A DNA stretch of 64,000 bases from VFMC01 sp040398525 (lineage in GTDB: Bacteria; Actinomycetota; Acidimicrobiia; Acidimicrobiales; Ilumatobacteraceae): assembly GCA_040398525.1 (NCBI GenBank), contig JBBATY010000001.1, positions 1 to 64,000 of the forward strand, written 5' to 3'. The notes below the pieces were generated by a model. That model was not told the DNA's origin and did no database searches. It saw only the letters and a list, made by a program, of their open reading frames with translations. Both the position numbers and the translations under genes were made by a program. Below, in pieces: positions 41,618 to 50,876 of this stretch. Numbering within the stretch: position 1 is the stretch's first letter; every line of letters begins with the position of its first letter.

Positions 41618-42112
41618 ATGAAGCACGACACCTATCGCTCGAGGCTGCGCGACGAGCGCGCCCGGCTGCGGCGCGAGCTGATCGCGCTGCGCCACGAGGT
41701 CGGCGTCACGGGCCCCGACGAGACCCTGCCGTCATACGAGGCGTTCGGTCAGCATGGAACCGACCAGGCGAGCGACCTCCTCGGGCGCGAGGTCGATCGA
41801 TCGCTCGAGCTCGATCTGCGGACGCAACTCGCCGAGGTGGACGATGCCATCGGACGTCTCGAGCGCGAAGAGTTCGGCCACTGTGCCGTGTGCGGCAGGC
41901 AGATCGACCACGAACGGTTGACGGCGCTGCCCTGGGCGCGCCGTTGCGTCGAGCACGAAGCCGCCGCGGAACGGGCCGATCAGCGCGTCCTCGATCCCGC
42001 TGTGCCCTACACGGCGCTGGAGGACGCGACCGCGAGCGACGACGAGGACGACACCGTCGTCGGCACCGAGCCAGCGGAAGAGACCGCCCTCCACGTCGAA
42101 CGCGAGCGATGA
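41618..42112 (+). CDS. DksA/TraR-like zinc-finger protein
   Basis: A 164-residue protein with a long helical start (YRSRLRDERARLRRELIALRH) and a C-terminal DksA/TraR C4-type finger (FGHCAVCGRQIDHERLTALPWARRCVEHE, where the fourth ligand may be His). An acidic tail follows. DksA relatives bind RNA polymerase, but actinobacterial ones are often of unknown role. It begins five bases after the kinase stop, so the two are one operon. Confidence 0.78.
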   Translation: MKHDTYRSRLRDERARLRRELIALRHEVGVTGPDETLPSYEAFGQHGTDQASDLLGREVDRSLELDLRTQLAEVDDAIGRLEREEFGHCAVCGRQIDHERLTALPWARRCVEHEAAAERADQRVLDPAVPYTALEDATASDDEDDTVVGTEPAEETALHVERER

Positions 42113-42193
42113 CAGCCTGAGCAGCCGCTCGCCGCTGCGACCGATGTTGTCGACCACCGTAGAGCCCAGCCCAAAAATGGCCCCTATGCTGCG

Positions 42194-43741
42194 ATGATGC
42201 GCCAGCTGAACGGCATCGACGCGAGTTTCTTGAACATGGAGACCGCCAGCGTGTTCGGCCATGTGAGCTCGCTCAACATCTACGACACGAGCGGCGTCCC
42301 CGGAGGGGCCGGCCACGAGGCCACCAAGCAGATCATCCTCGAGCGCATCGAGCGCCTGGCGCCGTTCCGACGGCGGCTCGTCGAAGTCCCACTCGGCCTC
42401 GACCTCCCCTACTGGATCGAGGACCCGGACTTCGACATCGACTTCCACGTCCGCCACCACGCCGTGCCGCCGCCCGGGACACCCGAGCAGCTCGCCGAGG
42501 TCGTCAGCCGGATCGTGGCCCGACCACTCGACAGGTCGCGGCCGCTGTGGGAGCTCTACGTCATCGAGGGGGTCGATGAGGGGCGTTCGATCGCCCAGCT
42601 CACCAAGATCCACCATGCCGCCATCGACGGAGCTGCGGGCGCCGAGATGCTGGCAGCGATCCTCGACGTCGACCCGACGTACCGCCCCAGCGGTGATCCG
42701 GCAGCGTGGGAGCCCGAGCGGGTCCCGTCTGACGACGAGTTGCTGCGGCTCACGCTGCGCGAGCTCATGCGCCGCCCGGAGAAGTTCGCCAGGCTCAGTG
42801 CCCGAACCGCCCGCGAGTTGGCGGCCACGACGCGCTCGGGCGGCCTGCGGGCGCTCGCCGACCTGATCGCCCAGCCCCTGCCGGGCCCCGTCGGCTCGGT
42901 GCTGCGCCAGCGGCTGCGCGCCCAGTACGGCGACGACACCGATCGCGCGCCAGCACTCCCTCCGTCACCGGCTCCGCGCACGCCGTGGAACAGGCCGATC
43001 ACCGCACATCGCCGCTTCGCCTACACCACCGTGCCGCTCGAAGATGCCAAGCGCATCCGACGGCAGTTCGGGTGCACCTTCAACGACGTGGTGATGGCGC
43101 TGTGCAGCGGCACGCTGCGGCGCTATCTGGTCCACCACGATGTGCTCCCCGACGAGCCGCTCATCGCCATGGTGCCCGTGAGCGTGCGCACCGGCGCCGA
43201 GGAAGACGCGTATCAGAACCGGGTGTCGGCCTTGTTCGCCGACCTGGCTACCAACGAGGCCGATCCCGTCCGCCGGCTCGCACGTGTCACCCAGGCGATG
43301 GTTGCCGCCAAGGAGAACTTCGCCGCCATCCCGGCGGAGACCCTGCAGGACTTCACCCAGTTCGCCCCTCCGGCTGTCGCCGCCAGGGCGATGCGCATGT
43401 ACAGCCGGTTGCGCATCGCCGACCGGCTGAACCCGCCGTTCAACCTGGTGATCTCGAACGTGCCCGGCCCGTCGTACCCGCTCTATTCGGCAGGTGCGCG
43501 ACTCATGCACTTCTACCCAGTGAGTGCGCTCGCCGACGGCCAGGGCCTGAACATGACCGTCCAGAGCTACAACGGCAATCTCGACTTCGGGTTCATCGCC
43601 GACCGGGAACTGGTGCCCGATCTGTGGCGGATGGTCGACCTGCTGCACGAGAGCGTGGCAGAGCTGATCGACTGCTGCGAGCCGCTCACGCCGGCCCCGC
43701 CGCGCCGAGCTTCCCGGTCGCGATCAGCCGCTCGAGGGTGA
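42194..43741 (+). CDS. Wax ester synthase/diacylglycerol acyltransferase
   Basis: A 515-residue WS/DGAT-family enzyme. The active-site motif HHAAIDGAAGAEM is the family HHxxxDG. Other marks are MRQLNGIDASFLNMET at the start and FNLVISNVPGPSYPLY near the end. It makes triacylglycerol or wax ester storage lipid from acyl-CoA. A second ATG (42197) is seven bases after TATGCT, so a leaderless start there is possible. Its last 56 bases overlap the convergent GMC gene. Confidence 0.88.
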   Translation: MMRQLNGIDASFLNMETASVFGHVSSLNIYDTSGVPGGAGHEATKQIILERIERLAPFRRRLVEVPLGLDLPYWIEDPDFDIDFHVRHHAVPPPGTPEQLAEVVSRIVARPLDRSRPLWELYVIEGVDEGRSIAQLTKIHHAAIDGAAGAEMLAAILDVDPTYRPSGDPAAWEPERVPSDDELLRLTLRELMRRPEKFARLSARTARELAATTRSGGLRALADLIAQPLPGPVGSVLRQRLRAQYGDDTDRAPALPPSPAPRTPWNRPITAHRRFAYTTVPLEDAKRIRRQFGCTFNDVVMALCSGTLRRYLVHHDVLPDEPLIAMVPVSVRTGAEEDAYQNRVSALFADLATNEADPVRRLARVTQAMVAAKENFAAIPAETLQDFTQFAPPAVAARAMRMYSRLRIADRLNPPFNLVISNVPGPSYPLYSAGARLMHFYPVSALADGQGLNMTVQSYNGNLDFGFIADRELVPDLWRMVDLLHESVAELIDCCEPLTPAPPRRASRSRSAARG

Positions 43742-45062
43742 TCGCCGCCAGACGCTCGGCCACCATCACCGTCGGCAGGTGGGTGTTCGCCCGCGGCAAG
43801 GTGGGCATCACCGAGGCATCGCACACCATCAGCCCGTCGTAGCCGACGACGCGCCCGGATGTGTCGACCACGCTCCCCATCGCACATGTCCCGACGGCGT
43901 GCACGTAGTCGCCGATCGCCGCACGGATCCCGTCCTCGCTGCGGTCGTAGGGAAGCACGGTGCCGAACGAGCCGAAGCGAGCATCCTCGACCAGCCGCTC
44001 GACTGCGTCGATCGCCCGTTCGACGGCCCGGAGGTCGCGCGGATCGGACAGCATGTCGAACTCGACGATCGGGTCGACGACCGGGTCGAGGCTGGCGAGG
44101 CGCACGGTGCCGCGCGAGTGCACCCGCATGGCAGCTGCCATCACCACAGCCACCTCCGGGTGATCCGGGTCGACATGGTCGAGCGGGAGCACCTGAAGAT
44201 CGTCGGGCCCCTCGTAGCCCGCGAGCCTGACGACGGTCGCGATCGGGAGGCTCCGCGGGTCGGCGGGCTCGTGGCGGACGATGGAGATGGGGAACGACGG
44301 GTGGTCGCACAGCTGCTCGCCGATGCCCGGCGTGTCGATGCCGGATCGCAGCAGCAGCGCTGGCGAATGGATGGCACCTGCGCTCACCACGACGAGGTCC
44401 GCCGGCACATCGTGCCCTCCGACTCGGATACCCACCGCTCGTCGACCGTCGAGCACGATCCGCTCGACGAGCGCGTCGCCGTGAACGGCCAGGTTGGGGC
44501 GCTCGCGAGCAGGTTCGAGATAGGCGTCGTTCACCGAGACCCTGCGGCCCGAACCATCGCGGGTGAGCGGTACGCCGGCAGCGGCTTCGGGCCACACCGA
44601 TCCGACCAGACGGTTGAGCGCCCCCCACTCGGCGGCGGGGGCGTGGGTGAGGGTGAGTGCGGTCCGCGCGAACCACGGGCGCACGTCCGACCAGCCCCAG
44701 CCAGCGCAACGTCCGACGGACGCCCATTCGTCGTAGTCGCTCGGTGTGCCCTCGAGCGCCACCATCGCATTCACCGCGGACGATCCTCCAACGCCCCGAC
44801 CTCGCGTGTACGGACGCAACGCCTGACCTCGGGCGCGGCGAGCCTCGAGGCCTGCCCACGTGCGACCCATCTCGCGCACCGCCGCCGTGAACGACGGTCC
44901 GGCGATCGAACGAGGGGTGGCACCACTGCGGTGGTCCGGGCCAGCCTCGTAGAGGGCGACTTCGATGTCGGGATGCTCGCTGAGCCGAGCCGCGATCGTC
45001 GCTCCGCCCGAGCCGGCGCCGACCACCACGACCCGCACCCGGGAGGCGCGACGCGCCCTCAC
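43686..45062 (-). CDS. GMC-family FAD oxidoreductase
   Basis: A 458-residue glucose-methanol-choline family flavoenzyme. The ADP-binding motif is VVVVGAGSGGATIAARLSEH. Downstream segments are GRGVGGSSAVNAMV (FAD contact) and VSAGAIHSPALLLRSGI (GMC signature 2), with a C-terminal HAVGTCAMG active-site region. Length is shorter than choline dehydrogenase (about 550). Alcohol oxidation is expected. The GTG overlaps the upstream SDR stop by four bases. Confidence 0.85.
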   Translation of the reverse strand: MRARRASRVRVVVVGAGSGGATIAARLSEHPDIEVALYEAGPDHRSGATPRSIAGPSFTAAVREMGRTWAGLEARRARGQALRPYTRGRGVGGSSAVNAMVALEGTPSDYDEWASVGRCAGWGWSDVRPWFARTALTLTHAPAAEWGALNRLVGSVWPEAAAGVPLTRDGSGRRVSVNDAYLEPARERPNLAVHGDALVERIVLDGRRAVGIRVGGHDVPADLVVVSAGAIHSPALLLRSGIDTPGIGEQLCDHPSFPISIVRHEPADPRSLPIATVVRLAGYEGPDDLQVLPLDHVDPDHPEVAVVMAAAMRVHSRGTVRLASLDPVVDPIVEFDMLSDPRDLRAVERAIDAVERLVEDARFGSFGTVLPYDRSEDGIRAAIGDYVHAVGTCAMGSVVDTSGRVVGYDGLMVCDASVMPTLPRANTHLPTVMVAERLAAITLERLIATGKLGAAGPA

Positions 45063-45874
45063 TGTTGCTGCTGGACCTGCGCCGCCTCGGTGACGCGGCG
45101 GGCGACATCGGCGAACATCTGCGGGGTGGGCAGCATCAGCAACGACGCTCCCCCGTCGACGCACAACGTCTGACCGGTGATGTAGGCGCCCTCGGGACCG
45201 CAGAGGAACAGCGCCGCGCCGGCGACATCGTCGACCGTGCCCATCCGGCCGAGCGGCGTGACCTCGCGCAGTGCCTGGATCGCCGGTTCGAAGCGGAAGA
45301 TCCGGGCGGTCATCGGCGTCTCGATCAGCGATGCGGCGACGACGTTGAATCGGACCTGTCGGTCGCCGTACTCGACAGCTGCGATCTTCGACGCGTACTC
45401 GACACCGGCCTTCGCCGACGCATACGCGGCCAGGCCCCGGCTCGGGTTGTGCGCCGTGAGCGACGAGATCGACAAGAACGCACCGCCGTCCCCGTGGGCA
45501 GCCATCGCGTTGCCGAAGTGGCGCATGCAGTACAGCGCCCCGGTGAGCTGCACGGCATGCATCGCCTCGAGGCGATCCGGCGTGAGGTCGGCGATCGAAG
45601 TGGACTGCTCGAACCCGGCGCAATTGACGGCGATGTGCACTGGACCATGCGATGCGGTCACATCGGCGACCAACTGCGCGACCTGCGCGTCGTCGGTGAT
45701 GTCGCACACCATGCCGGAGGCACCCATCGACGCAGCCGCCTCGGCCACCACATCGGCCCGACGCCCGGCGATCACCACCTTCGCGCCCTCGGCGACGAAG
45801 CGACGGGTGATCGCTTCACCGAAACCGCTGTGCCCGCCGATCACGACCGCTGTGCGTCCCTCGAGTTGCGCCAT
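45059..45874 (-). CDS. SDR-family oxidoreductase
   Basis: A 271-residue SDR. The cofactor motif is VVIGGHSGFGEAITRRF, with NCAGFEQS in place of NNAG. Catalytic residues are in ISSLTAHN and the YASAKAG segment. The C-terminus reads ITGQTLCVDGG. The gene is translated just ahead of the GMC gene and may act on the same substrate. The ATG at 45874 is chosen over a longer in-frame start at 45931 because the SDR fold begins here. Confidence 0.87.
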   Translation of the reverse strand: MAQLEGRTAVVIGGHSGFGEAITRRFVAEGAKVVIAGRRADVVAEAAASMGASGMVCDITDDAQVAQLVADVTASHGPVHIAVNCAGFEQSTSIADLTPDRLEAMHAVQLTGALYCMRHFGNAMAAHGDGGAFLSISSLTAHNPSRGLAAYASAKAGVEYASKIAAVEYGDRQVRFNVVAASLIETPMTARIFRFEPAIQALREVTPLGRMGTVDDVAGAALFLCGPEGAYITGQTLCVDGGASLLMLPTPQMFADVARRVTEAAQVQQQQ

Positions 45875-45961
45875 GACGTGAGTGTACGAGCCTCGCAGCA
45901 GCGGCCCGACGACGTACCGAATGACGTGCATCGCGCAGCGCGACTGGCCACACTGGGCGCT

Positions 45962-46552
45962 ATGAGACCCGGTGTGCCCGTTCGCACTCTGCTGATGGCG
46001 GCTGCCCTGGCCACGGCTGCACTGATTGCCGTGAGCGCTTGCTCGGGCGACGACACTTCCCCCTCCGGAGCAGCAAGCTCGACGGCCCCGTCATCGGGCG
46101 CCCCGGACTCCTCGACGACTCCCACCACGATCGACGGCGCGTCGACCACCGACAGCTCGACCACCTCGACCACCTCGACCACATCCACCACCACGACGAC
46201 GACGATCCCGCTCATCACCGAGGGTGGCATCGTGAAGGTGGCCAATGCCAGCAACTTCGGGGGCGCCGCCGGCCTGCTCACTGCGGCGCTGGGCGAGCGT
46301 GGCTTCACCATGCGGGAGGCGACCAACGCAGCGGGCTGGGAGGAGATCCTCGACGTCACCAAGATCTACACCCGCGAAGAGGTCCGTCCCGTCGCCGAGT
46401 CGATCGCCCGCCTGCTGGGCGGGGTCGCCGTCGAGCGCATGCCTACCCCAGTGCCGATCCAGAATGCGATGGAGGGCCTCGGCGACGCGAACATCGTGGT
46501 CATGCTGGGCATGGACCTCGCCGGCGAGCCGCTCCCCGGAGCTGCCGGCTGA
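45962..46552 (+). CDS. Lipoprotein with LytR_C-like domain
   Basis: A 196-residue lipoprotein. The signal peptide ends at a lipobox cysteine (AVSACSGDD), followed by a Ser/Thr-rich linker of about 50 residues that is coded by a tandem repeat. The C-terminal part (GGIVKVANASNFGGAAGLLT) resembles the LytR/CpsA/Psr C-terminal domain (DUF4115/LytR_C type), here without the catalytic LCP domain. It is probably cell-envelope associated. Confidence 0.72.
   Translation: MRPGVPVRTLLMAAALATAALIAVSACSGDDTSPSGAASSTAPSSGAPDSSTTPTTIDGASTTDSSTTSTTSTTSTTTTTTIPLITEGGIVKVANASNFGGAAGLLTAALGERGFTMREATNAAGWEEILDVTKIYTREEVRPVAESIARLLGGVAVERMPTPVPIQNAMEGLGDANIVVMLGMDLAGEPLPGAAG
46154..46206 (+). repeat. Low-complexity tandem repeat in lipoprotein linker
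   Basis: The unit CTCGACCAC repeats three times, then degenerates into ACC/ACG triplets. It encodes the Ser/Thr linker. Slippage could change linker length without breaking the frame. Confidence 0.7.
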
Positions 46553-46598
46553 GCGTCCGCTGCCGGTCGGCGGCGGCAAGAGCCGCAGAGACGCTCAG
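46549..46598. terminator. Possible convergent terminator
   Basis: CTGAGCGTC and GACGCTCAG (9-bp arms) enclose about 32 bases that contain a second short stem (TGCCG/CGGCA). It overlaps both stop codons of the convergent lipoprotein and phosphatase genes. Confidence 0.45.
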
Positions 46599-47242
46599 TC
46601 GACCCGCGACGACGCCGGCAGGCCAGCCAGATGGGCGCTGTCGCCGTAGCGGCGCAGTGACCAGACTCCGCGATCGTCGAGGTGGAGCTCGGTGATCGAG
46701 GTGTTCAGGGTATTGATCCAGAACCCGCCGGTCGACGGCGCCCGCAACGCCTGGCGTAGCGCTGCATCGATCACGCCACCGTGGCAGACGACGAGCACCG
46801 TGGCGCCTCGGTGCTGCTCGACGACCCGCCGGATCGACGACCCGACGCGGAAGTGGAACGCAGCCAGCGTCTCACCTCCTGGAAAGGTGACGTCGAAGGG
46901 GTCGCCCTGGAAGGCGTCGAGACCGTGCCGGTCGACGAAGGCGTCCCACGACAGGCCGTCGCACTCGGGGCCGGGGTCGTGCTCGCCGAAGCCCTCGTCG
47001 GTCCCGATGGTCGTGCCTCCGAATGCATCGACCACGATCTCGGCCGTCTCGCGCGCCCGCGGGTAGTGGCTGGCGATCACGACGTCGGGCACGAACTCGG
47101 GGTTCGACCGCCAGCGGTCGCGTAGGCGCTCGGCCTGCTGCACGCCGAGCTCGGAGAGTCCAGAGCAGGTCCGTGGACCGCCCACGACCCGAGCGACGGT
47201 CACCTTCGACTCGCCGTGACGGACGTAGATCAAGCGGGTCAT
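46595..47242 (-). CDS. Histidine phosphatase-family protein
   Basis: A 215-residue phosphoglycerate-mutase-like phosphatase. The phospho-His motif is YVRHGES at the start, and the second catalytic His is in VVCHGGVID. Typical family roles are small-molecule or sugar phosphate hydrolysis. The gene is divergent from purL with a 65-base shared promoter region. Confidence 0.85.
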   Translation of the reverse strand: MTRLIYVRHGESKVTVARVVGGPRTCSGLSELGVQQAERLRDRWRSNPEFVPDVVIASHYPRARETAEIVVDAFGGTTIGTDEGFGEHDPGPECDGLSWDAFVDRHGLDAFQGDPFDVTFPGGETLAAFHFRVGSSIRRVVEQHRGATVLVVCHGGVIDAALRQALRAPSTGGFWINTLNTSITELHLDDRGVWSLRRYGDSAHLAGLPASSRVD

Positions 47243-47295
47243 GCACGGAGCTTACTTTTCGTTCATCGACCGGACGACAACGGGAAGTCCCTCCG

Positions 47296-47301
47296 TACAG
47301 T
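47296..47301 (+). promoter_or_regulatory. -10 element for the purine operon
   Basis: TACAGT ends seven bases before the purL ATG. No ribosome-binding site is present, so the operon mRNA is probably leaderless. Confidence 0.5.
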
Positions 47302-47307
47302 CGAGCA

Positions 47308-50172
47308 ATGGCAGTGGGTGCTCGGTTGACGGTGTGGTCGATCGGCCCCGACCCGCGGGGTGCCGACCTCGTGGCCGACGCTCGGACGCTCGGCTTCGAC
47401 TGGGTCGACGACATCCGGCCAGCCGATCTGTTCTTCCTCGACGGTGACCTCGACGAACGCGGCCGTACCGAGCTCGAGTCGCTCCTCGTCGATCCGATGC
47501 TGCAGCACGGAACCTGGGAGCACCATCGTGCAGGTCGCGGCGAGGACCGCGGAGCGCACCGGGCAGCCACCGTGCACGTGGTCGAGACCAGCCTGCTCCC
47601 GGGGGTCACCGACACCGTTGCCGACGTGTTGCAGCACGCTGCGCTCACCCTCGGCGTCGACCTGCGGCGCGCGGCAACTGGCCGTCGGTTCGAGGTCGTC
47701 ACCCACGATGACGTTGCGGGCGACGAGGTGCAGCGACTGGCGACGCGCCTGCTCGCGAACGAGATCGTCGAACGTGCCGCCGTGGGACTGATCGATCCCC
47801 CGTTCGCCCATCAGCACAGCTACGACGGCACCGGGCTCGTCGAGGTCGTGCCGGTGCGCGATGCCGACGACGCGGCCCTCAGCGCACTCAACCAGGCCCG
47901 GGGCCTGGCGCTCGACCCTGCGGAGCTGCGCGTGATCGCCAACCACTTCGCGACGATCGGCCGCGACCCGACCGATGTCGAGCTCGAGATGCTCGCCCAA
48001 ACCTGGAGCGAGCACTGCGCACACAAATCGTTCCGGGCCGAGGTGGAGCTTCCCGACGGCTCGGTCGAGGCCCCGCTGCTCGCCCGACTCCGCGACGCGA
48101 CCGACAGCATCGCAGCGCCGTTCGTGCGCAGTGCCTTCGTCGGCAACGCCGGGATCGTCTCGTTCGTCCCCGATGTCACCGTCGCCGTGAAGGCCGAGAC
48201 ACACAACCACCCATCGGCGATCGAGCCCTTCGGCGGGGCGAACACCGGAGTCGGCGGGGTGATCCGCGACGTGCTCGGAGCGGCACATCTGCCGTGTGCG
48301 GTCACCGACGTGCTCTGCTTCGGCCCGACCGATCTGCCGTCCGAGCGCCTCCCTCCGGGGGTCATCCATCCACGGATGGTCCACGAAGGGGTTGTCGCCG
48401 GAATCGCCGACTACGGGAACAAGATCGGCCTGCCAACGGTCGCCGGTGCCGTGCTCTTCGACGCCGGCTACACGGCCAACCCACTCGTCTTCGCTGGTTG
48501 CGTCGGCCTGGCCAGGGCCGGCGACGCGGCACCAGTCCTCGATGGGCCGCACCCCGGCGATCTGGTCGTCGTGCTCGGCGGTCGGACCGGACGCGACGGA
48601 CTCCGCGGCGCCACCTTCTCGAGCGCCACGATGGATGCGACGACGGGCGACGTGGCAGGTGCCAGCGTGCAGATCGGCGACCCGATCACCGAGAAGCTGC
48701 TGATCGATCTCCTCCGCGAGGCGGCAGGGTCGTACACGGCGATCACCGACTGCGGCGCCGGTGGGTTGTCGTCCGCGGTCGGCGAGATGGCCGAGTCGAC
48801 GGGTGCCATCGTCGAGCTCGGCGCCGTCTCGCTCAAGTACGCGGGGCTCACACCCTGGGAGATCTGGCTGAGCGAGGCACAGGAGCGCATGGTGGTAGCC
48901 GTCGACCCCGACCAGCTCGCGACCCTCGGCGCACACGCCGATCGGTGCGGGGTCGAGGTGTCGGTCATCGGTCGCTTCACCGGCGACCGACGGCTGATCG
49001 TCCGAGCGGGCGACCAGGTCGTCGCCGATCTCGACACGCAGTTCCTCCACGAGGGACGGCCCCGTCGACGCCTCGCCGCCACTCCACCGGCGCCGCGCCG
49101 CAACGGCGCAGTGCCTGCGGTCGACCACCCAGCTGCGGCCCTGCTGGCCTTGCTCGCCCATCCGAACATCGGGTCGAAGGAATCGGTCATCCGCCGCTAC
49201 GACCACGAGATCGGTGGCGCGACGGTGGTGCGTCCCGTGGTCGGCATCGAGCGCGACGCACCCGCCGACGGTGTGGTGCTCGCCGAACCAGACGCGACCA
49301 CCGGTCTCGCGATCGGCATCGGAGTGAACCCGTGGTACGGCACGGTCGATCCGGAGCGGATGGCGCGAGCCGTTGTCGACGAGGCGCTGCGCAACGTCGT
49401 CGCCGTCGGTGCCGATCCCGACAAGGTCGTCTTGATGGACAACTTCTCGTGGGGCGATCCGAGGCGGCCGACGACGTTCGGTGCGCTCGTCGCCGCCGTC
49501 GACGGGTGCGTGGCCGCCTCGATCGAGCACTCGGCCCCGTTCGTGTCCGGCAAAGACTCGCTCAACAACGAGTACCTGGGCTCCGACGGTGAACGGCACA
49601 GCGTTCCGCCCACCCTGGTGATCCACGCGATCGCCCACATCCCCGACGCCGATCGGGTCGTGACCCCCGACCTGAAGGCCGCCGGCAACTCGCTCGTGCT
49701 CATCGGTGTCACCGACGCCGAATTCGGCGGCAGCCACCTCGGGATGGTGCTCGGGGGATTCGACGATCCGCTCGACGGAACGGCGCCCGCCGTCGACTCT
49801 CGCGCACCTGCCCGGTTCCGTCGCCTGCACCGCCTGCTCGTCTCCGGTGCTGTCGCTGCCTGCCACGACGTGAGCGAAGGTGGCCTCGCCGTCGCCCTCG
49901 CCGAGATGGCCATCGGTGGCCGGCTCGGGCTGCGCGTCGACCAGGCCCCGCACGGCGATCCGACGGTCGCGTGGTTCGCCGAGAGCACCGGCCGGTTCGT
50001 GTGCGAGGTGCCCGCCGACCGAGCTGCCCGGTTCGTACGCGAGTTCACCGACGCCGGCGACCACGCCGTGGTCATCGGTACGGTCACCGAGCACCCCGTG
50101 CTCGACTTCGGCGCCTGGTCCGTCCCCCTCGATGCGGCCGTCGGGGCGTTCACCGGCGGGCCCCGGCGATGA
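47308..50172 (+). CDS. purL: Phosphoribosylformylglycinamidine synthase, PurL with PurS-like repeats
   Basis: A 954-residue FGAM synthase synthetase subunit. The core starts near residue 190, with TWSEHCAHKSF near 232-242 and the NHPSAIEPFGGANTG ATP site. The N-terminal 190 residues hold two PurS-like repeats (about 5-68 and 88-165), the second with LLPGVTDTVADV and LLANEIVE. Small-type PurL is about 740 residues and needs separate PurS, whereas large PurL carries PurS-like domains and a fused glutaminase. This protein is intermediate, since purQ is separate. It starts the operon. Confidence 0.9.
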   Translation: MAVGARLTVWSIGPDPRGADLVADARTLGFDWVDDIRPADLFFLDGDLDERGRTELESLLVDPMLQHGTWEHHRAGRGEDRGAHRAATVHVVETSLLPGVTDTVADVLQHAALTLGVDLRRAATGRRFEVVTHDDVAGDEVQRLATRLLANEIVERAAVGLIDPPFAHQHSYDGTGLVEVVPVRDADDAALSALNQARGLALDPAELRVIANHFATIGRDPTDVELEMLAQTWSEHCAHKSFRAEVELPDGSVEAPLLARLRDATDSIAAPFVRSAFVGNAGIVSFVPDVTVAVKAETHNHPSAIEPFGGANTGVGGVIRDVLGAAHLPCAVTDVLCFGPTDLPSERLPPGVIHPRMVHEGVVAGIADYGNKIGLPTVAGAVLFDAGYTANPLVFAGCVGLARAGDAAPVLDGPHPGDLVVVLGGRTGRDGLRGATFSSATMDATTGDVAGASVQIGDPITEKLLIDLLREAAGSYTAITDCGAGGLSSAVGEMAESTGAIVELGAVSLKYAGLTPWEIWLSEAQERMVVAVDPDQLATLGAHADRCGVEVSVIGRFTGDRRLIVRAGDQVVADLDTQFLHEGRPRRRLAATPPAPRRNGAVPAVDHPAAALLALLAHPNIGSKESVIRRYDHEIGGATVVRPVVGIERDAPADGVVLAEPDATTGLAIGIGVNPWYGTVDPERMARAVVDEALRNVVAVGADPDKVVLMDNFSWGDPRRPTTFGALVAAVDGCVAASIEHSAPFVSGKDSLNNEYLGSDGERHSVPPTLVIHAIAHIPDADRVVTPDLKAAGNSLVLIGVTDAEFGGSHLGMVLGGFDDPLDGTAPAVDSRAPARFRRLHRLLVSGAVAACHDVSEGGLAVALAEMAIGGRLGLRVDQAPHGDPTVAWFAESTGRFVCEVPADRAARFVREFTDAGDHAVVIGTVTEHPVLDFGAWSVPLDAAVGAFTGGPRR

Positions 50173-50876
50173 ACGCTCCCCGCGCCCTCGTGGTCGCCGC
50201 TCCGGGCACCAACCGCGATCGCGACGTCGCGTTCGCGCTCGAGCAAGCAGGGGCGACCACCGAGGTGGTGCGGCTCGGCCGACTCGCCGCAGAGCCCCAC
50301 CTGCTCCGCGGTGCGTCGATGCTGGTGGTGGCCGGGGGCTTCAGCCACGCCGATGCCTTCGGGGCAGGGCGGATGTTCGCCCTCGGGCTCACCAGTGCCC
50401 TCGGCGACGAGCTCGCCGAGTTCGTCGGCACGGGCCGACCTGTCCTCGGCATCTGCAACGGGTTCCAGACCCTTGTGCGCGCCGGCCTGCTCCCCGGCGC
50501 ACTTGGCCACAACCAGAGCGGATCGTTTCAGTGCGAGTGGGTCACCCTCGACCCGACGCCGAGCAGGTGCATCTGGACCGACGGCCTCGAGCCGATCGAC
50601 TGCCCGATCGCCCACGGGGAAGGTCGCTACGTGCACCAAGATCCCACCGCGCTGGCGGCGGCCGGCCAGGTGGCCCTCCGCTACCGGGAGAACCCGAACG
50701 GCTCGGTCGCCGACATCGCCGGTGTGTGCGACCCGAGCGGAGTGGTGCTCGGCCTGATGCCCCACCCGGAGAACCACGTCGTCGTCCGCCAACACCCGTT
50801 GTGGAGCCGCGGGACGCACCGCGGCCTAGCGCTCGGCGTGTTCGAGCGCGGCGTCCGGCACGCGAGGGGGTGTTGA
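50169..50876 (+). CDS. purQ: FGAM synthase glutaminase subunit
   Basis: A 235-residue class I glutamine amidotransferase. The nucleophile Cys is in PVLGICNGFQTL and the catalytic His/Glu in LMPHPENHV. It supplies ammonia to PurL. The ATG overlaps the purL stop by four bases, consistent with a stable complex. Confidence 0.93.
   Translation: MNAPRALVVAAPGTNRDRDVAFALEQAGATTEVVRLGRLAAEPHLLRGASMLVVAGGFSHADAFGAGRMFALGLTSALGDELAEFVGTGRPVLGICNGFQTLVRAGLLPGALGHNQSGSFQCEWVTLDPTPSRCIWTDGLEPIDCPIAHGEGRYVHQDPTALAAAGQVALRYRENPNGSVADIAGVCDPSGVVLGLMPHPENHVVVRQHPLWSRGTHRGLALGVFERGVRHARGC

Noticed and set aside
47263..50094. A 943-codon open frame antisense to purL, and similar long antisense frames at 34043-37456 and 52812-56420
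   Set aside because: They lie opposite well-supported genes, show Arg/Gly/Ala/His-rich low-complexity products and no domain. They are third-position GC artefacts.
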